DNA of 64,000 bases from Nocardioides sp. B-3 (GCF_024703895.1 NZ_CP087968.1:2046001-2110000), one strand, 5' to 3'. Counted from the first letter of the stretch, positions 47,614-60,175 are shown. Made by a program: numbers and translations. The notes: generated from the letters alone by a model not told the origin.

Positions 47614-48538
47614 CTCGCCATTGTCATCCCTCGCTCGGGCGTCGGCTGCACCGGGCCGACAGGCGCTGCCTTCCTCGGGCGGGCCACCCGCTGGCCGAGG
47701 ACGACCCCGCCGATGACGAGCAGCACACCCAGCGCCTGCGCGGGACCGAACGCCTCATGGGCGAACGCGACGCCCAGCGCCGTACCCACCACCGGGTTGA
47801 GCAGGCCGATCAGGGATACGGCCCCGGCCGGCATGGCGCGCAGGCCGGTGAACCAGCAGACGTAGGCGAGGCCGGTGCCGACGATCGCGATCCGGGCATA
47901 GCCGAGCGCCGCCGAGAGGTCGACGGCCGGCGGCGCGCCCTCGACGATGAGGGCGACGGGGAGCAGGGCCGGGCCGCCGACGACAAGCTGCCGGGGAGAC
48001 CAGCGTGATCATGTCGACGGGCGGGGTCCAGCTCTTGATCAGCACGAAGCCGAGTGCGCTGACCAGCACCGATCCGATCGCGCCGGCGAGCCCGAGCGCG
48101 GTCACGCCGTCAGGGCTCTTGAGCACCAGCAGGGTGACCCCGGCGATGCCGATGAAGGCCGCCGCGACCCGCGCAAGGGCGGCGCGCTCGCCGATGACCA
48201 GCCGGGCCACGGCCATGACCACCAGCGGGGAGCCGGCCCGGACCGTCGAGGCGAGCCCGCCGGGCAGGTGGTAGGCGGAGACGAAGATCAGCGGGAAGAA
48301 GAGCCCGATGTTCAGGAGCCCGAGCACGACAGCCTTCCACCACCAGTCGCCGTGGGGGAGCTGGCGACGCCCGGGCGAGCAGGGCGAGGCCGACGGGCAG
48401 TGCGCGGACCGGGGCGGCGAAGAGCGGTCGGTCCGGCGGCAGGAACTTCTCGGTGACGATGTAGGTCGTGCCCCGGGCGGCGGGAGCGACCGCCGTGAGC
48501 AGCACGAGGCCGAAGCGGTGTCGGAGAATAGTTTCCAC
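47610..48538 (-). CDS. EamA/DMT-family transporter
   Basis: About 310 residues, ten hydrophobic segments in two EamA repeats. Repeat 1: PAARGTTYIVTEKFLPPDRP, then GLLNIGLFFPLIFVSAYHLP and RAGSPLVVMAVARLVIGERA; repeat 2: ALGFVLIKSWTPPVDMITLV and LLNPVVGTALGVAFAHEAFG. Exporter of metabolites or amino acids by family. GTG 48538 is the likely start. Frame changes near 48365 and 48000. Divergent from a MarR regulator with a palindrome between them, so probably repressed by it. Confidence 0.82.
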
Positions 48539-48548
48539 GGAAGAGATA

Positions 48549-48568
48549 ATATCTGCCGAGGCAGATAT
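48549..48568. promoter_or_regulatory. MarR-type operator palindrome
   Basis: ATATCTGCC-GA-GGCAGATAT is a perfect 9+9 inverted repeat in the 40-base gap between the EamA and MarR starts. A flanking AT-rich stretch gives -10-like sequences on both strands. It is the likely binding site of the adjacent MarR protein. Confidence 0.7.
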
Positions 48569-48578
48569 ATTCCGAACT

Positions 48579-49077
48579 GTGAGCAACGACCTCGACCACG
48601 TCGGCCGGATCCGGGAACGGTGGGCCCGCGAGCGGCCAGACCTCGACACCGCGCCGATGGGCATCATCGGCCGCCTGCACCGGCTGGCCGACGCGCTCGA
48701 CGCCGAGCTCCGCCCGGTGTTCGAGGCGGGCCGGCCTGAGTGACGGGGACTTCGACGTGCTCGCCTCGTTGCGTCGGGCCGGCGACCCGTTCGCGCTCAC
48801 GCCGAGTCAGCTCGCCGAGACCACGATGATCACCTCGGGCACCGTGACCAAGCGCGTCGACCGCCTCGCGGCCGCCGGGCTGGTGACCCGCGAACGCGTC
48901 GAGCACGACGGTCGCGTACGCCGAATCGCCCTGACCGTCGCCGGCCGCGCGCTCGTCGACGAGGTCGTCGAAGCCCACTTCGCCAACGAGGAGCGCCTGC
49001 TCGCGGGGTTCTCCGCGATCGAGCGGACGCGCCTCACCCACCTGCTGACCCGGTGGACGCGCTCGCTGGGGATCTGA
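48579..49077 (+). CDS. MarR-family transcriptional regulator
   Basis: About 166 residues. The winged helix-turn-helix reads DVLASLRRAGDPFALTPSQL, AETTMITSGTVTKRVDRLAA and AGLVTRERVEHDGRVRRIAL (beta-wing DGRVRRI), then TVAGRALVDEVVEAHFANEE. Starts at GTG 48579. Frame change near 48737 (FEAGRPE to LSDGDFDVL). Expected to repress the divergent EamA transporter and itself through the palindrome, with release by a small aromatic or drug ligand. Confidence 0.87.
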
Positions 49078-49111
49078 GGCCGGCTCCCCGCCGTCCGTAC
49101 GGCGGTGAGTG

Positions 49112-50124
<1,013 letters not shown>

Positions 50125-50163
50125 GTGGTCGAACATAACCAGCCGTCCCCAACCTCCCCGGGA

Positions 50164-52183
50164 TCAGCTCACGCTGACCGCGGTGTCATCGACGACGAAG
50201 CTCGTCTGGAGCGAGGAGTCCTCGTTCATCAGGAACTTCACGGTCACGGCCTTGCCCTTGTGCGCGAGCAGGCTGTGGCTGAACTGCGTGTACGTCGAGT
50301 TGGTGCCCACGTTGCTGAAGGTGCGCAGCGTCGAGGTCACCCCGCCCACGATCACCCGGATCTTCAAGGTGTCGTAGACGGTCGAGCCGGACTCGGCAGT
50401 GTCCGTGCGGATCCAGTAGGACAGGTTCGCCGCGGTCGCCGTCGAGGGGATCGTGACCGTCTGGGTCAGGTTCTCCGTCGAGGTCGACCCGTTGCCGCCG
50501 AACCACGCCTTGTAGGAGCCGGTCCGCGCCGGGCGGCCCGTGTTCGTCGTGATCAGGCCCGTGGTGCCGGCCCACGAGGCCGCACCCGACTCGAAGCCGG
50601 GGTTGAGGAGGATGTTGCCGCCCGTGGGAGGAGGCGTGGTGCCACCACACGTGGGGTCGCCCGTCTGGGCCGGCACGTTGACCGCGTCCCACGCGGTCTT
50701 CACGGTGTTGAACTGGGCGCAGGTGCTGTCCGGGTTCTTGGCCGCCTGCAGGGTCCAGGTGCGGTACTTCAGGTAGGACGACGACGAGGTCTTCATCAGC
50801 ATCGCGTTGTAGAGGACCTTGATGGCGGCCTGCTCGCCGATGCCCGTGGTGCTGGTGCCGTCGCACTGGGAGACGCCGCCGCGCGACAGCAGGTAGAACC
50901 AGTGGTCGCCGGGGCCGGCGGCCGCGTGCACCTCGGCGTTGGGGATGGAGGTCGTCCAGCAGGCCGGGTCGCCCGCGTTGGCCGGGTTGGAGCCGTCGCG
51001 GATCGGGCCCCGGCCGACGAGGTTGATCTCTTCGCCGATCGTGTGGTCGGGGGAGTCGTACGGCGACGTCTGGCCGTCGTAGTACTCCGTGGCCGTCGCC
51101 AGCGCGTCACCGATGAACTCCCGGGTGCCCCCGCCGGAGATCCCGCCCGGGGTCTTGTCGTCGACGCCGTGGCCGAACTCGTGGGCGACCACGTCGATGG
51201 AGCTGATCCACTGGTTCGACTGGTTGTGGCCGATCTGGATCTGCGTGCCGTCGTAGTAGGCATTGATGTCGTTGAGGCCGACCCGGATCGGCACCCAGCC
51301 GCCGGTGCCGTTCATGCCGTTGCGGCCGAGCCACGACGACATCATCGCCTTCATCTGCTGTGCGCCGTAGAGCGCGTCGACACAGCCCGTCTCCTTGTTC
51401 GTGGCGACGCCGTTGCCCCACACGTCGTCGGTGCCCGAGAAGGTGACGTTGTTGGCCGAGTCCCGGCACTTCAGCGTGGTCGCCGTCGGGTCGGTCATGT
51501 TGAAGCTCGTGCCCGAGCCGCTGGTGGCGAAGGCCAGCGGGTTGGGTCCGCTGTAGGCCGCACTCCCGCTGCCGTGGATCACGTGCTCCTTGGTCCCGAG
51601 CACGGCGCCGTCCTGCGCGTCGACGTACACGGACTGGCGAGACGCCTCCCCGGCGTCCCGGCCCGACACGGTGGTCTCGTAGGCGAGGCGGCTGGTGGCG
51701 CCGTCCTGCCAGATGACCGGGGTGGTGGGCTCGACGTTCTCGACCGAGTCGACCTGTCCGCGTGCGATCTCGACGGCCCGGTCCTGCGACAGCGTCGGGT
51801 CGACGGAGGCGACGTCGACGGGGGCCGTCTGGGCGACCTCGGAGTTGAGGACCGTGCCGTCGGCACCGGTGACGACGACGAAGTCGCCGCCGACGACGGG
51901 CAGGCCCCGGTGCAGACGCTCATAGGCGACGGAGACCGTGCCGTTGCCGCCCCGGAAGGTGGCTGAGCGGACGAGTCTGTCGCCCTCGGCCAGCTTGACC
52001 TTGCCCTCGTGCCCGGGCGATCCACTGGGCCGCCTTGTCGTTGGCCGCCCGGAGCGAGCTGGGCTCGTCCTGTACGGCGTTGGCTGGCGCCACGGAGGTC
52101 ATCGGCATGGCCGGGGTTGCGGCCGACAGGGCCAGTGCGGCCAGTCCTGCCAGTCGTGGAGTGCTCGCGAGTGAGCGGTTCAC
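50164..52183 (-). CDS. Secreted M4-family (thermolysin-like) zinc metalloprotease
   Basis: About 670 residues. The signal peptide starts MNRSLASTPRLAGLAALALS. An FTP/PepSY-type propeptide (FRGGNGTVSVAYERLHRGLP, VVGGDFVVVTGADGTVLNSE) precedes the catalytic domain: zinc motif VVAHEFGHGVDDKT (HExxH) and third ligand Glu in GGGTREFIGDALATATEY; the catalytic-site His is in AAAGPGDHWFYLLSRGG. The C-terminal extension (NILLNPGFESGAASWAGTTG, then FVVDDTAVSVS) is a carbohydrate-binding or P-like beta-sandwich domain. Start GTG 52183. Frame change near 52020. Extracellular protein degradation. Confidence 0.92.
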
Positions 52184-52331
52184 GGGGGTTCCTCTCCTTC
52201 ATGGCCGGGTCTCGGCCACCGGATGCGACGGCGGGGTCACCGGCGCACTGCACAAACTGGCAACGCGAGAGTGCGCAGGTCTATGGAGAGGGCCTTGCAG
52301 GAAGATGCAATGCGAGAACTTGTAGAACCGC

Positions 52332-53623
52332 TCAGCGCCTGAGTCGCACCGAGCTGCTGGTGATCGCCGGTCCGGCGGTGCTCTTGGGCAGGACGACGCG
52401 GTAGGTGCCGCGGCGGAGGTTGACCACGACCACGTCCTTCGGGCCGCGGGTGCGGACGCGCTCGATCTTGCGCCAGCGCTTGCCGACCTTGCGCTGGATG
52501 ACGACGCGGTAGTTGCTGGTCGAAGAGTCGGGGCCGACGTCGATGCGCAGCCTCGACTTCTTCTTCACGGCCTTCGTGGCAACGGTGCGACCTGCCGGCT
52601 CGCCGACGGGCGGCGGCGGGGTCGCGGGGGCGGTGACGGTGATGAGGGAGACCGCGGCGGTTGGGTCCCGGTTGCCGTAGGCGTCGGTGGCGCGGACCGA
52701 GATCTGGTGCTTGCCCGGAGTGAGCTTGACTCGGGTGCCGCCCCGGCAGGCGAACCCGGGGTTCGAAGTCCCAGCGGCACTCGAAGGTGGCGTTGGGCTC
52801 GTCGGCGGAGAAGGTCACGTGGATGACGTCGTCAGTCGTCGCGGTCGCCGGCGCTGAGGTGATCTTGGTGTTGGGCGCCGTGGTGTCGACGTAGATCGTC
52901 ACCTGAGGTTGTGCGATCAGCCGATGATTGCCCGGTGTCCCCGGGGAGTTGATGGCATAGACGTAGACGGGTTGCGCGCCCGTCTTGGTCGTTGTCAGTC
53001 GCTGGCTGAAGCCCGGCCTGCCGTCGGAGCGGAGGCCGCTGGTGTTGAAGATGTGGCGCTCGACGCCGGGGGTGTCGTAGTTCCCCCGATGTAGACATGG
53101 ATCTCGACCGGTGCCGTGGGCGCGTTGGGGTCGCTGCCCCAGCCGGCGACGTCGATCGTGCGGTGGACGGAGGAGGAGATCGACTCGAGGGCCCCCGAGG
53201 GCGACGGGTCGGCGATGACGACCCGGCCGGTCCCGAGAGCAATGCCGGATCTCCGCCCCGGGTGTCGATGCCGTAGACCGCCCGGGGCTGGTCGCCGACG
53301 ACGGCGAAGTCGAGGAGCCTGTCGAATCCGTGGAGGTCGCCAGCGGACGGGTAGGTCGCTCCGACGTCCGGCCGGGACAGCTTGGCCTCGCCGATGTTGA
53401 TTCCCTGACCGCCGACGTAGACGTGGATGGTGACGAAGGCGCCCGGCTGGTCGGGGTCGATCGCCCAGCCCGCGACCCGGACCCTGCCCGGTTCGGGGCT
53501 GTCGAAGATGTCGACCGCGCCGGTCGGGACAGTGGCACTGGCCGGCGCCGCGACGACGACCTGCAACAACCCCGCCAACAGCGCGACCACGCTGACGCGC
53601 ACGAGCATGGCGACAACGCGCAT
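52332..53623 (-). CDS. Secreted beta-rich protein of unknown function
   Basis: About 430 residues. The signal peptide begins MRVVAMLVRVSVVALLAGLL and ends near ASA. Two copies of a repeat (GRVRVAGWAIDPDQPGAFVT, then IHVYVGGQG; and IDVAGWGSDPNAPTAPVEIH, then VYIGG) match the domain often seen in actinobacterial secreted proteins with WxxDPD and HVYxGG motifs. These are followed by a Big-like segment (TKITSAPATATTDDVIHVTF) and a basic C-terminal domain (NYRVVIQRKVGKRWRKIERV). Likely surface or extracellular; no enzyme motif. Frame changes near 53240, 53085 and 52760. Confidence 0.65.
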
Positions 53624-53691
53624 GTGCTTCCCCCCGGAGCAAGACCCGATTCTGGAGCACAGGGTACGCCGCGAGCCGCCTCTGCAGGGAT

Positions 53692-55039
53692 TCAGACGGC
53701 CGCCGCGGCGGCCACTGGGGCGGCCGCGACCTCCGACGCGTGCTCGGGATCGACCGGGCCGGACGTCACGCGGATGTGCGGTGAGCGGGCGTCGCCCGGG
53801 AAGAACGGCGAGCCACCGGCGACCCGGATGCCCTCGGCGGCCGGGTGGAGGAGGGCAGCGCGCTCGTCGAGCACGGGCAGCCACAGGTTGATGCCGTCGG
53901 GCGTGCTGACGGCCATGCCCGGGTCGGCCAGTCGCGCGGTCAGGTCGCGCTGGCGGCCGAAGTACTGTCGCCGCGCCTCCGACACCTCGTCCATCGACCG
54001 GGCCCGGGTCAGCAGGTCGTGCAGGATCGTCTGCACCATCCGCGACGTCCACCCCGGACCCAGCATCCGCCGCGCCACGAGCGCGTCGACCAGCTCGGCC
54101 GGTCCGCCCGGGGCAGCGATGCGCAGGTCGGGGCCGTGCGACTTGGAGAAGCTGCGCACGTGCACGACGCGCTGCGGGATGTGGGAGCCGAGCGAGACGT
54201 CCGGGCTGGTGCTGATCGCCCCCGAGTGGTCGTCCTCGATCACCCACGGCATCGGTTCCTTGCGGCGTCGCGACAGCACGCCGGCGAGCTCGCGCGCCCG
54301 GTCGGGAGACATCGAGATGCCGGTCGGGTTCTGGGCGCGCGGTTGCAGGACCACCGCCACTGGGCGCGCCCCCAGCGCCGTACGCAGGGAAGCGGGACGA
54401 ATGCCCGAGTCGTCCGACTCCACGGGCACGATCTCGGCGCCGAGCGACTCCACGAGGTCGTAGAACGGCGGGTAGCCGGGGGACTCGAGCACGACCCGGT
54501 CGCCGAGGTGGACGCACTGCTCGAGCACGCGCACAATGCCGTCGGTCGCGCCGTCGACGACGGTGATCGCCTCGCTCGGGTAGGGCCACGTCGCGTCCGG
54601 GACGTCACGCAGCTGGGGCAGCACCGGCTCGTCCCGGTAGACGCCCGTCCCCGCGCGGGCCGACACCCGCCCGAACGCGGGCCCGAGGCTCGGCAGCAGC
54701 TCCGGGTCGGGGGTGCCGCGCGACAGGTCCATCCGCAGGCCCGCTGGGCTCGCGCCGACCAGTCCCCGCTGTCGTGGGCTCAGCCGGGCACGGGGCGTCT
54801 CGCGCACGAAGGTGCCCGAGCGTCCTCGCGAAACCACGACGCCCGTGCCACGGCGAAGCGCCTGCCACGCGGAGCTGACGGTGGCCGGGCTGACGCCGAG
54901 CTCGGCGGCGACCTCGCGCACGGTCGGCAACCGGTCGCCGGGCCCGAGCTCACCGGCCCGGATCGCCCGGCCGAAGGCGCCGGCGATGCCCCGGGGGTGA
55001 CCGGTCGACGAGCGTGGCGAGGTCGGGCGAGCTCACCAT
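53692..55039 (-). CDS. MocR/PdxR-type GntR-aminotransferase regulator
   Basis: About 450 residues. N-terminal winged helix: GPGDRLPTVREVAAELGVSP then ATVSSAWQALRRGTGVVVSR. The C-terminal class I aminotransferase-like domain has VVDGATDGIVRVLEQCVHLG, LQPRAQNPTGISMSPDRARE, VIEDDHSGAIS (Asp) and the PLP lysine in VHVRSFSKSHGPDLRIAAPG. Such fusions are PLP-sensing regulators. Start ATG 55039 (MVSSPDLATLVDRSP). Frame change near 55000. Divergent from the pyrimidine operon, so probably its regulator, in the manner of PydR proteins. Confidence 0.87.
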
Positions 55040-55163
55040 CAGGGCTCCGATCGTGCCGCCGACGGCGGCTGCGAATTTACGCTCGGGAAAGGCATAGGAA
55101 ATGTTCAAGCAAGAGGATAACGTTCCGGGCGGCAGCGTAGCCAACACCCGCGGAGGACATTCG
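55040..55163. promoter_or_regulatory. Divergent control region of the pyrimidine operon
   Basis: A 124-base gap between the MocR start and the beta-ureidopropionase start, with the window's most AT-rich bases (around 55070-55120, GGATAACG on plus). No strong palindrome was recognised. It must hold both divergent promoters; exact elements are not assigned. Confidence 0.4.
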
Positions 55164-56011
55164 ATGACGACCGTCAGGGCAGCGATCACCCAGACCACGT
55201 GGACCGGTGACAAGGACTCGATGCTGGACAAGCACGAGCAGTTCGCGCGAGATGCGAAGGCGCAGGGCGCCCAGGTCATCTGCTTCCGGGAGCTCTTCTA
55301 CGGCCCCTACTTCGGCATCACCGAGGACAAGAAGTACTACCGCTTCGCCGAGCCCTCCGACGGCCCGATCGTGCAGCGCTTCGGCGCTCGCCAAGGAGCT
55401 CGAGATGGTGATGATCCTGCCCATCTACGAGGAGGACATGACCGGCGTCTACTACAACACCGCCGTCGTCGTCGACTCCGACGGCACGATCCTCGGGCAG
55501 TACCGCAAGCACCACATCCCGCACCTCGACCGCTTCTGGGAGAAGTTCTACTTCCGTCCCGGCAACGGCGGTTATCCCGTCTTCGACACCGCGGTCGGCA
55601 AGATCGGCGTCTACATCTGCTACGACCGGCACTTCCCCGAGGGATGGCGCGAGCTGGCCCTCAACGGTGCGCACATGGTGTTCAACCCCAACGCCACCAA
55701 GCCCGGTCTGAGCAACCGCTTGTGGGAGGTCGAGGGACCGTGTGCCGCGGTCGCCAACGGCATGTTCGTGCTGCAGCCCAACCGGGTCGGCCGCGAGGAC
55801 AACGAGTACGGCGAGCTGGCGGTCGACTTCTACGGCACCAGCCGGGTCATCGACCCGCGCGGCAACTTCGTCGGAGAGCGCGGCTCCGGCGAGAAGGAGG
55901 AGATCCCGGTGCGCGACCTCGACCCTGGACATGGTGCAGGAGATGCGCGACGACTGGCAGTTCTACCACGATCGCCGGCCCGACTCCTACGAGAAGATCG
56001 CGCAGGCCTGA
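55164..56011 (+). CDS. Beta-ureidopropionase (N-carbamoyl-beta-alanine amidohydrolase)
   Basis: Nitrilase-superfamily enzyme that releases beta-alanine, CO2 and ammonia from N-carbamoyl-beta-alanine. Catalytic triad: Glu in VICFRELFYGPYFG, Lys in LGQYRKHHIPHLDRFW, Cys in IGVYICYDRHFPEGWRELAL. The segment FEKFYFRPGNGGYPVF (here WEKFYFRPG) is typical of the bacterial beta-ureidopropionase subgroup. About 282 residues. Start ATG 55164 (MTTVRAAITQTTW), with GGAGG upstream; an in-frame ATG at 55101 is less likely. Frame changes near 55388 and 55925. Its stop is followed 1 base later by the dihydropyrimidinase start. Confidence 0.9.
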
Positions 56012-56012
56012 C

Positions 56013-57447
56013 ATGTCGACACTGTTGATCAAGGGCGGGACGGTGGTCAGCGCCACCGGCCGCACCGATGCCGATGTCCCGGTCGACGGTGAGCGCATCG
56101 TCGCCGTACTCGCTCCGGGATCGACGTTGCTCGGACACGACCTCGCCTCCAGCGTCGACACCGTCATCGACGCGTCGGGGAAGTACGTCATCCCCGGCGG
56201 CATCGACGCCCACACGCACATGGAGCTGCCCTTCGGCGGCACGCAGGCCAGCGACACCTTCGAGACCGGCACCACGGCGGCGGCGTGGGGAGGCACCACC
56301 TCGATCATCGACTTCGCGGTCCAGAAGTACGGCGAGGCGGTCGAGACCGGGTTGGCGGCCCGGCACGACAAGGCCGGCGGCAACTGCGCGATCGACTACG
56401 GCTTCCACCAGATCATCGGCGGCGTCGACGAGCAGTCGCTGAAGGCGATGGAGACGCTGGTCGACGAGGGCATCAGCAGCTACAAGCTGTTCATGGCCTA
56501 TCCCGGCGTCTTCTACTCCGACGACGCGCAGATCCTCAAGGCGATGCAGAAGGCCGCCGAGCTCGGGCTGATGACGATGATGCACGCCGAGAACGGCCCG
56601 GCCATCGACGTGCTCGCCGAGCAGCTCTACAACCGGGGCAAGACCGGGCCCTACTTCCACGGCATCGCCCGCGCCCGGCAGATGGAGGAGGAGGCCACCC
56701 ACCGCGCGATCATGCTCGCCGACCTCACCGATGCACCGTTGTACGTCGTGCACGTGAGCGCCAAGCAAGCGGTGGCCCAGCTGGCCGCGGCCCGCGACCG
56801 CGGCAAGAACGTCTTCGGCGAGACCTGCCCGCAATACCTCTACCTGTCGCTGGAGGAGCAGCTCGGTGCGGGCGGCAAGGACGGCTTCGAGGGTGCGAAG
56901 TGGGTCTGCTCGACGCCGCTGCGCTCGCGCGAGGAGGGCCACCGGGGACGCCATGTGGCAGGGGCTGCGCACCAACGACCTGCAGATGGTCTCGACCGAC
57001 CACTGCCCCTTCTGCATGAAGGACCAGAAGGAGCTCGGGGTCGGTGACTTCCGGGCCATCCCCAACGGCATCGGCTCCATCGAGCACCGGATGGACCTGC
57101 TCTACCGGGGCGTCGTCACCGGCGAGCTGACGCTCGAGCGCTGGGTCGAGCTCACCTCGACCACGCCCGCGCGGATGTTCGGGGCTCTACGGCACCAAGG
57201 GCGTGATCGCGCCCGGCGCCGACGCCGACCTCGGTGGTCTACGACCCCAACGGCCACACGTCCATCGGGGTGGACAAGACACACCACATGAACATGGACC
57301 ACTCGGCCCGGGGAGGGCTACGAGATCGATGGGCACGTCGACGTCGTGGTCTCTCGCGTTTCCGTGGTCGTCTCCGACGGCACCTTCCACGGCCGCGCCG
57401 GCCACGGCAAGTTCCTCAAGCGCGGCCTGACCCAGTACCTCTCCTAA
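56013..57447 (+). CDS. hydA: Dihydropyrimidinase
   Basis: Hydrolyses dihydrouracil or dihydrothymine to N-carbamoyl-beta-amino acids. Metal and catalytic residues: HTH in GGIDAHTHMELPFGG, the carbamylated Lys in ISSYKLFMAYPGVFYSDD, His in LMTMMHAENGPAIDV and LYVVHVSAKQAVAQ, Asp in MVSTDHCPFCMKDQK. The NGIGSIEHRMDLLY block distinguishes it from allantoinase. About 475 residues, normal length. Frame changes near 56945, 57182, 57232 and 57310, each explained by one extra G. The C-terminus GHGKFLKRGLTQYLS is as in the family. Confidence 0.94.
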
Positions 57448-57456
57448 GGAGCTCGC

Positions 57457-58473
57457 ATGGATTTTGGTGTCGTCCTGCAGACCAACCCGCCTGCGTGGCG
57501 CACGGTCGGTCTGGCCAAGCAGGCGGAGGAGCACGGCTTCGACTACGTCTGGACCTTCGACTCGCACCTGCTCTGGCAGGAGCCCTACGTCATCTACTCC
57601 GCGATCCCGGCCGCGACGCACCGCGTCGTCGTCGGGCCCATGGTGACCAACCCGGCCACCCGCGACTGGACTGTCACCGCGTCGGTCTTCGCCACGCTCA
57701 ACGAGATGTACGGCAACCGCACCGTCTGCGGCATCGGTCGCGGCGACTCCGCCGTGCGCGTGCTCAACGGCAAGCCGACCACGCTCAAGGACCTCCGCGA
57801 GGCGACCCACGTCATCCGCGAGCTCGCCAACTGCCGGCCCGTCGAGGTCAACGGCACCACCCTGCAGTTCCCGTGGGCGAGGACCTCCGAGCTGGGGGTG
57901 TGGATCGCGGCATACGGACCCCCGGCGCTCAAGGCGGCAGGTGAGGTCGGTGACGGCTTCATCCTGCAGCTCGCCGACATCGACATCGCGACGTGGATGA
58001 TCGCCGCGGTGCGCGACGCCGCCGAGAAGGCCGGCCGCGATCCTGACGCGATCACCTTCTGCGTCGCCGCGCCGATGTATGTCGGGGACGACTGGGCGCA
58101 CATGCGCGACCAGTGCCGCTGGTTCGGCGGCATGGTCGGCAACCACGTCGCCGACATCGTCGCGAAATACGGGGACAGCGGCGACATCCCGCAGGCTCTG
58201 ACCGACTACATCAAGGGTCGCGAGGGCTACGACTACAACGAGCACGGCCGCGCCGGCAACACCCACGCCGACTTCGTGCCCGACGACATCGTCGACCGCT
58301 TCTGTGTGCTCGGCACGCCCGAGGACCACATCGCCAAGCTCGAGGCGCTCAGGGCGATCGGCGTCCACCAGTTCGCGGGCTACCTCCAGCACGACAACAA
58401 GGAGGAGACCCTGCGGGTCTACGGCGAGACGATCATGCCGGAGCTGCGCGACCACGTCGTCGCAAAGGCGTGA
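57457..58473 (+). CDS. F420-type LLM oxidoreductase in the pyrimidine operon
   Basis: An intact 338-residue luciferase-like protein of the TIGR03842-like type: MDFGVVLQTNPPAWRTVGLA, YVWTFDSHLLWQEPYVIYS, VVVGPMVTNPATRDWTVTAS and CGIGRGDSAVRVLNGKPTTL. These features fit F420-dependent members. AAGGAG lies 8 bases before ATG 57457. Its stop overlaps the start of the permease gene (TGATG). Placed directly after dihydropyrimidinase in an operon without a visible dihydropyrimidine dehydrogenase, it is a candidate for the pyrimidine reduction step or a related one; this is inference. Confidence 0.87.
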   Translation: MDFGVVLQTNPPAWRTVGLAKQAEEHGFDYVWTFDSHLLWQEPYVIYSAIPAATHRVVVGPMVTNPATRDWTVTASVFATLNEMYGNRTVCGIGRGDSAVRVLNGKPTTLKDLREATHVIRELANCRPVEVNGTTLQFPWARTSELGVWIAAYGPPALKAAGEVGDGFILQLADIDIATWMIAAVRDAAEKAGRDPDAITFCVAAPMYVGDDWAHMRDQCRWFGGMVGNHVADIVAKYGDSGDIPQALTDYIKGREGYDYNEHGRAGNTHADFVPDDIVDRFCVLGTPEDHIAKLEALRAIGVHQFAGYLQHDNKEETLRVYGETIMPELRDHVVAKA

Positions 58474-59352
58474 TGCCGATGCTCAGGAGTCTCCGCGCGG
58501 TCCTGCTGGGCGCCCTCGGCGTCCTGCTCGTGGCCGCGGCGTGGGACCTCTACAAGGCCTTCGGCCCCGAAGAGGGCGTCCTCGTCGGGGAGCGCACCCT
58601 GATCCTGCCGCGGGCCACCGACCTCGCCATGCCGCACACCCGGGAGATGGTGCGGCGACTCTTCGAGCCGGCCACGGGGCTGCTCGGAGCGCCGACGGCA
58701 TTCGAGGCGGTGGTCGACGCGGCCTCCTTCACGCTCGGGATCGCCGCGCGGCTGGACCGTGGGGGTGGTCGTCGGCCTGTTGCTGGCGCTGCTGATGACC
58801 CGCTTCAGGATCGCCGAGTCGGGGCTGCTGCCGTGGATCGTCCTGAGCCAGACCGTCCCCCTGATCGCGATCGCTCCGCTCGTACGCCGATGGGGAGCCC
58901 AGATCGAGATCGGCTCCTTCACCCGGGAGAACGAGCACTCGGTGGCCCTGATCGCGGCCTACCTCGCGTTCTTCCCGGTCTCGATCGGAGCCCTTCGCGG
59001 GCTCAAGTCACCGGCCCGCACGCACCTCGAGCTGATGCACACCTACGGCGTCGGCTGGTGGCGCACGCTGCTCACCCTCCGGCTGCCGGCGAGCGTGCCG
59101 TTCCTGCTGCCCGCGCTCAGGCTCGCCGCGGCCAGTGCGGTGATCGGGTCGGTCGTCGCCGAGGTCTCGATCGGCCTGCGTGGCGGCATCGGCCGGATGG
59201 TCGTCGAATACGCCCAGTCCGCCGGCGGTGACCCGGCCAAGGCGTGGGCGCCGATCTTCGGCGCGGTCGCGGTCGGCCTCGTCGCGGCGGGTGCCGTCGG
59301 CCTGCTCACCCTTGTCCTGCGCCCGTTCCGACTGACGGAGACCAGCCGATGA
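58473..59352 (+). CDS. ABC transporter permease (SsuC/ThiX-like)
   Basis: About 293 residues; BPD_transp_1 domain. The coupling EAA-like loop is LELMHTYGVGWWRTLLTLRL then PASVPFLLPALRLAAASAVI. FTLGIAA before a frame break near 58752, then TVGVVVGLLLALLMTRF. It overlaps both the upstream LLM gene and the downstream ATPase (ATGA). Together with the other permease it forms a heterodimeric channel, probably for pyrimidines or a related nucleobase compound. Confidence 0.85.
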
Positions 59353-60175
59353 GCCCCACCACCGACCTGTCGACTGCAGCGATCGAGGTCGCCGGTGTCG
59401 ACCGCGTCTTCCGCACCCGACGCGACGAGGTCGTCGCCCTGCGCGACGTCTCCGTCAGCGTCGCGGCCGGGGAGTTCGTCTCCCTGATCGGACCCAGCGG
59501 GTGCGGCAAGAGCACGTTGCTGCGACTCGTCGCAGACCTCGACACCCCCACGTCCGGAAGGATCTCGGTCTTCGGCAAGACCACTCGTCAGGCCCGGCGC
59601 GACCGGGACTACGGCATCGCGTTCCAGCAGGCCGGCCTGCTGCCGTGGCGCACGGTCGCCTCCAACATCGAGCTGCCGCTCAAGCTGCACGGCGTGGGTG
59701 CGGACGCGCGCAGGGCCCGGTCGAGCGAGCTGCTCGAGCTCGTCGGGCTCCGGGACTTCGGCAAGCACCACCCCGACCAGCTCTCCGGTGGCATGCAGCA
59801 GCGCGTCGCGATCGCCCGCGCCCTCGCCGAGAGCCCGCGGCTGCTGTTGATGGACGAGCCCTTCGGTGCCCTCGACGAGATCACCCGCGAGCGGATGCAG
59901 AACGAGCTGGTCCGCATCTGCCGCGAGACCGGTGCCGCCGTCCTGTTCGTCACGCACTCCATCCCCGAGGCGGTCTTCCTGTCCGACCGAGTGGTCGTGA
60001 TGTCGCCGCGGCCCGGCCGGATCGTCGACATCGTCAGCGCCTCCAGCATGGGCAGCTCCCACGACCGCACCGACGAGGTCCGTGACGCGGCCGAGTTCTT
60101 CCACGCGGTGGCCGCCGTGCGCGAGCACCTGCACGGTGCCCCCGTCGCCAGCGTCCGGGGGTCGAGAACAGATGA
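59349..60175 (+). CDS. ABC transporter ATP-binding protein (nitrate/sulfonate/NMT1 type)
   Basis: About 275 residues. Walker A IGPSGCGKSTLLRLVADLDT, Q-loop IAFQQAGLLPWRTVASNIEL, signature DQLSGGMQQRVAIARALAES, Walker B LLLMDEPFGALDEITRERMQ and the switch His in AVLFVTHSIPEAVFLSD. The C-terminus is frameshifted near 60160; in the correct frame it ends GVENR with the TGA overlapping the start of the next permease (ATGA). Energises import with the two permeases and the NMT1-like binding protein. Confidence 0.92.
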
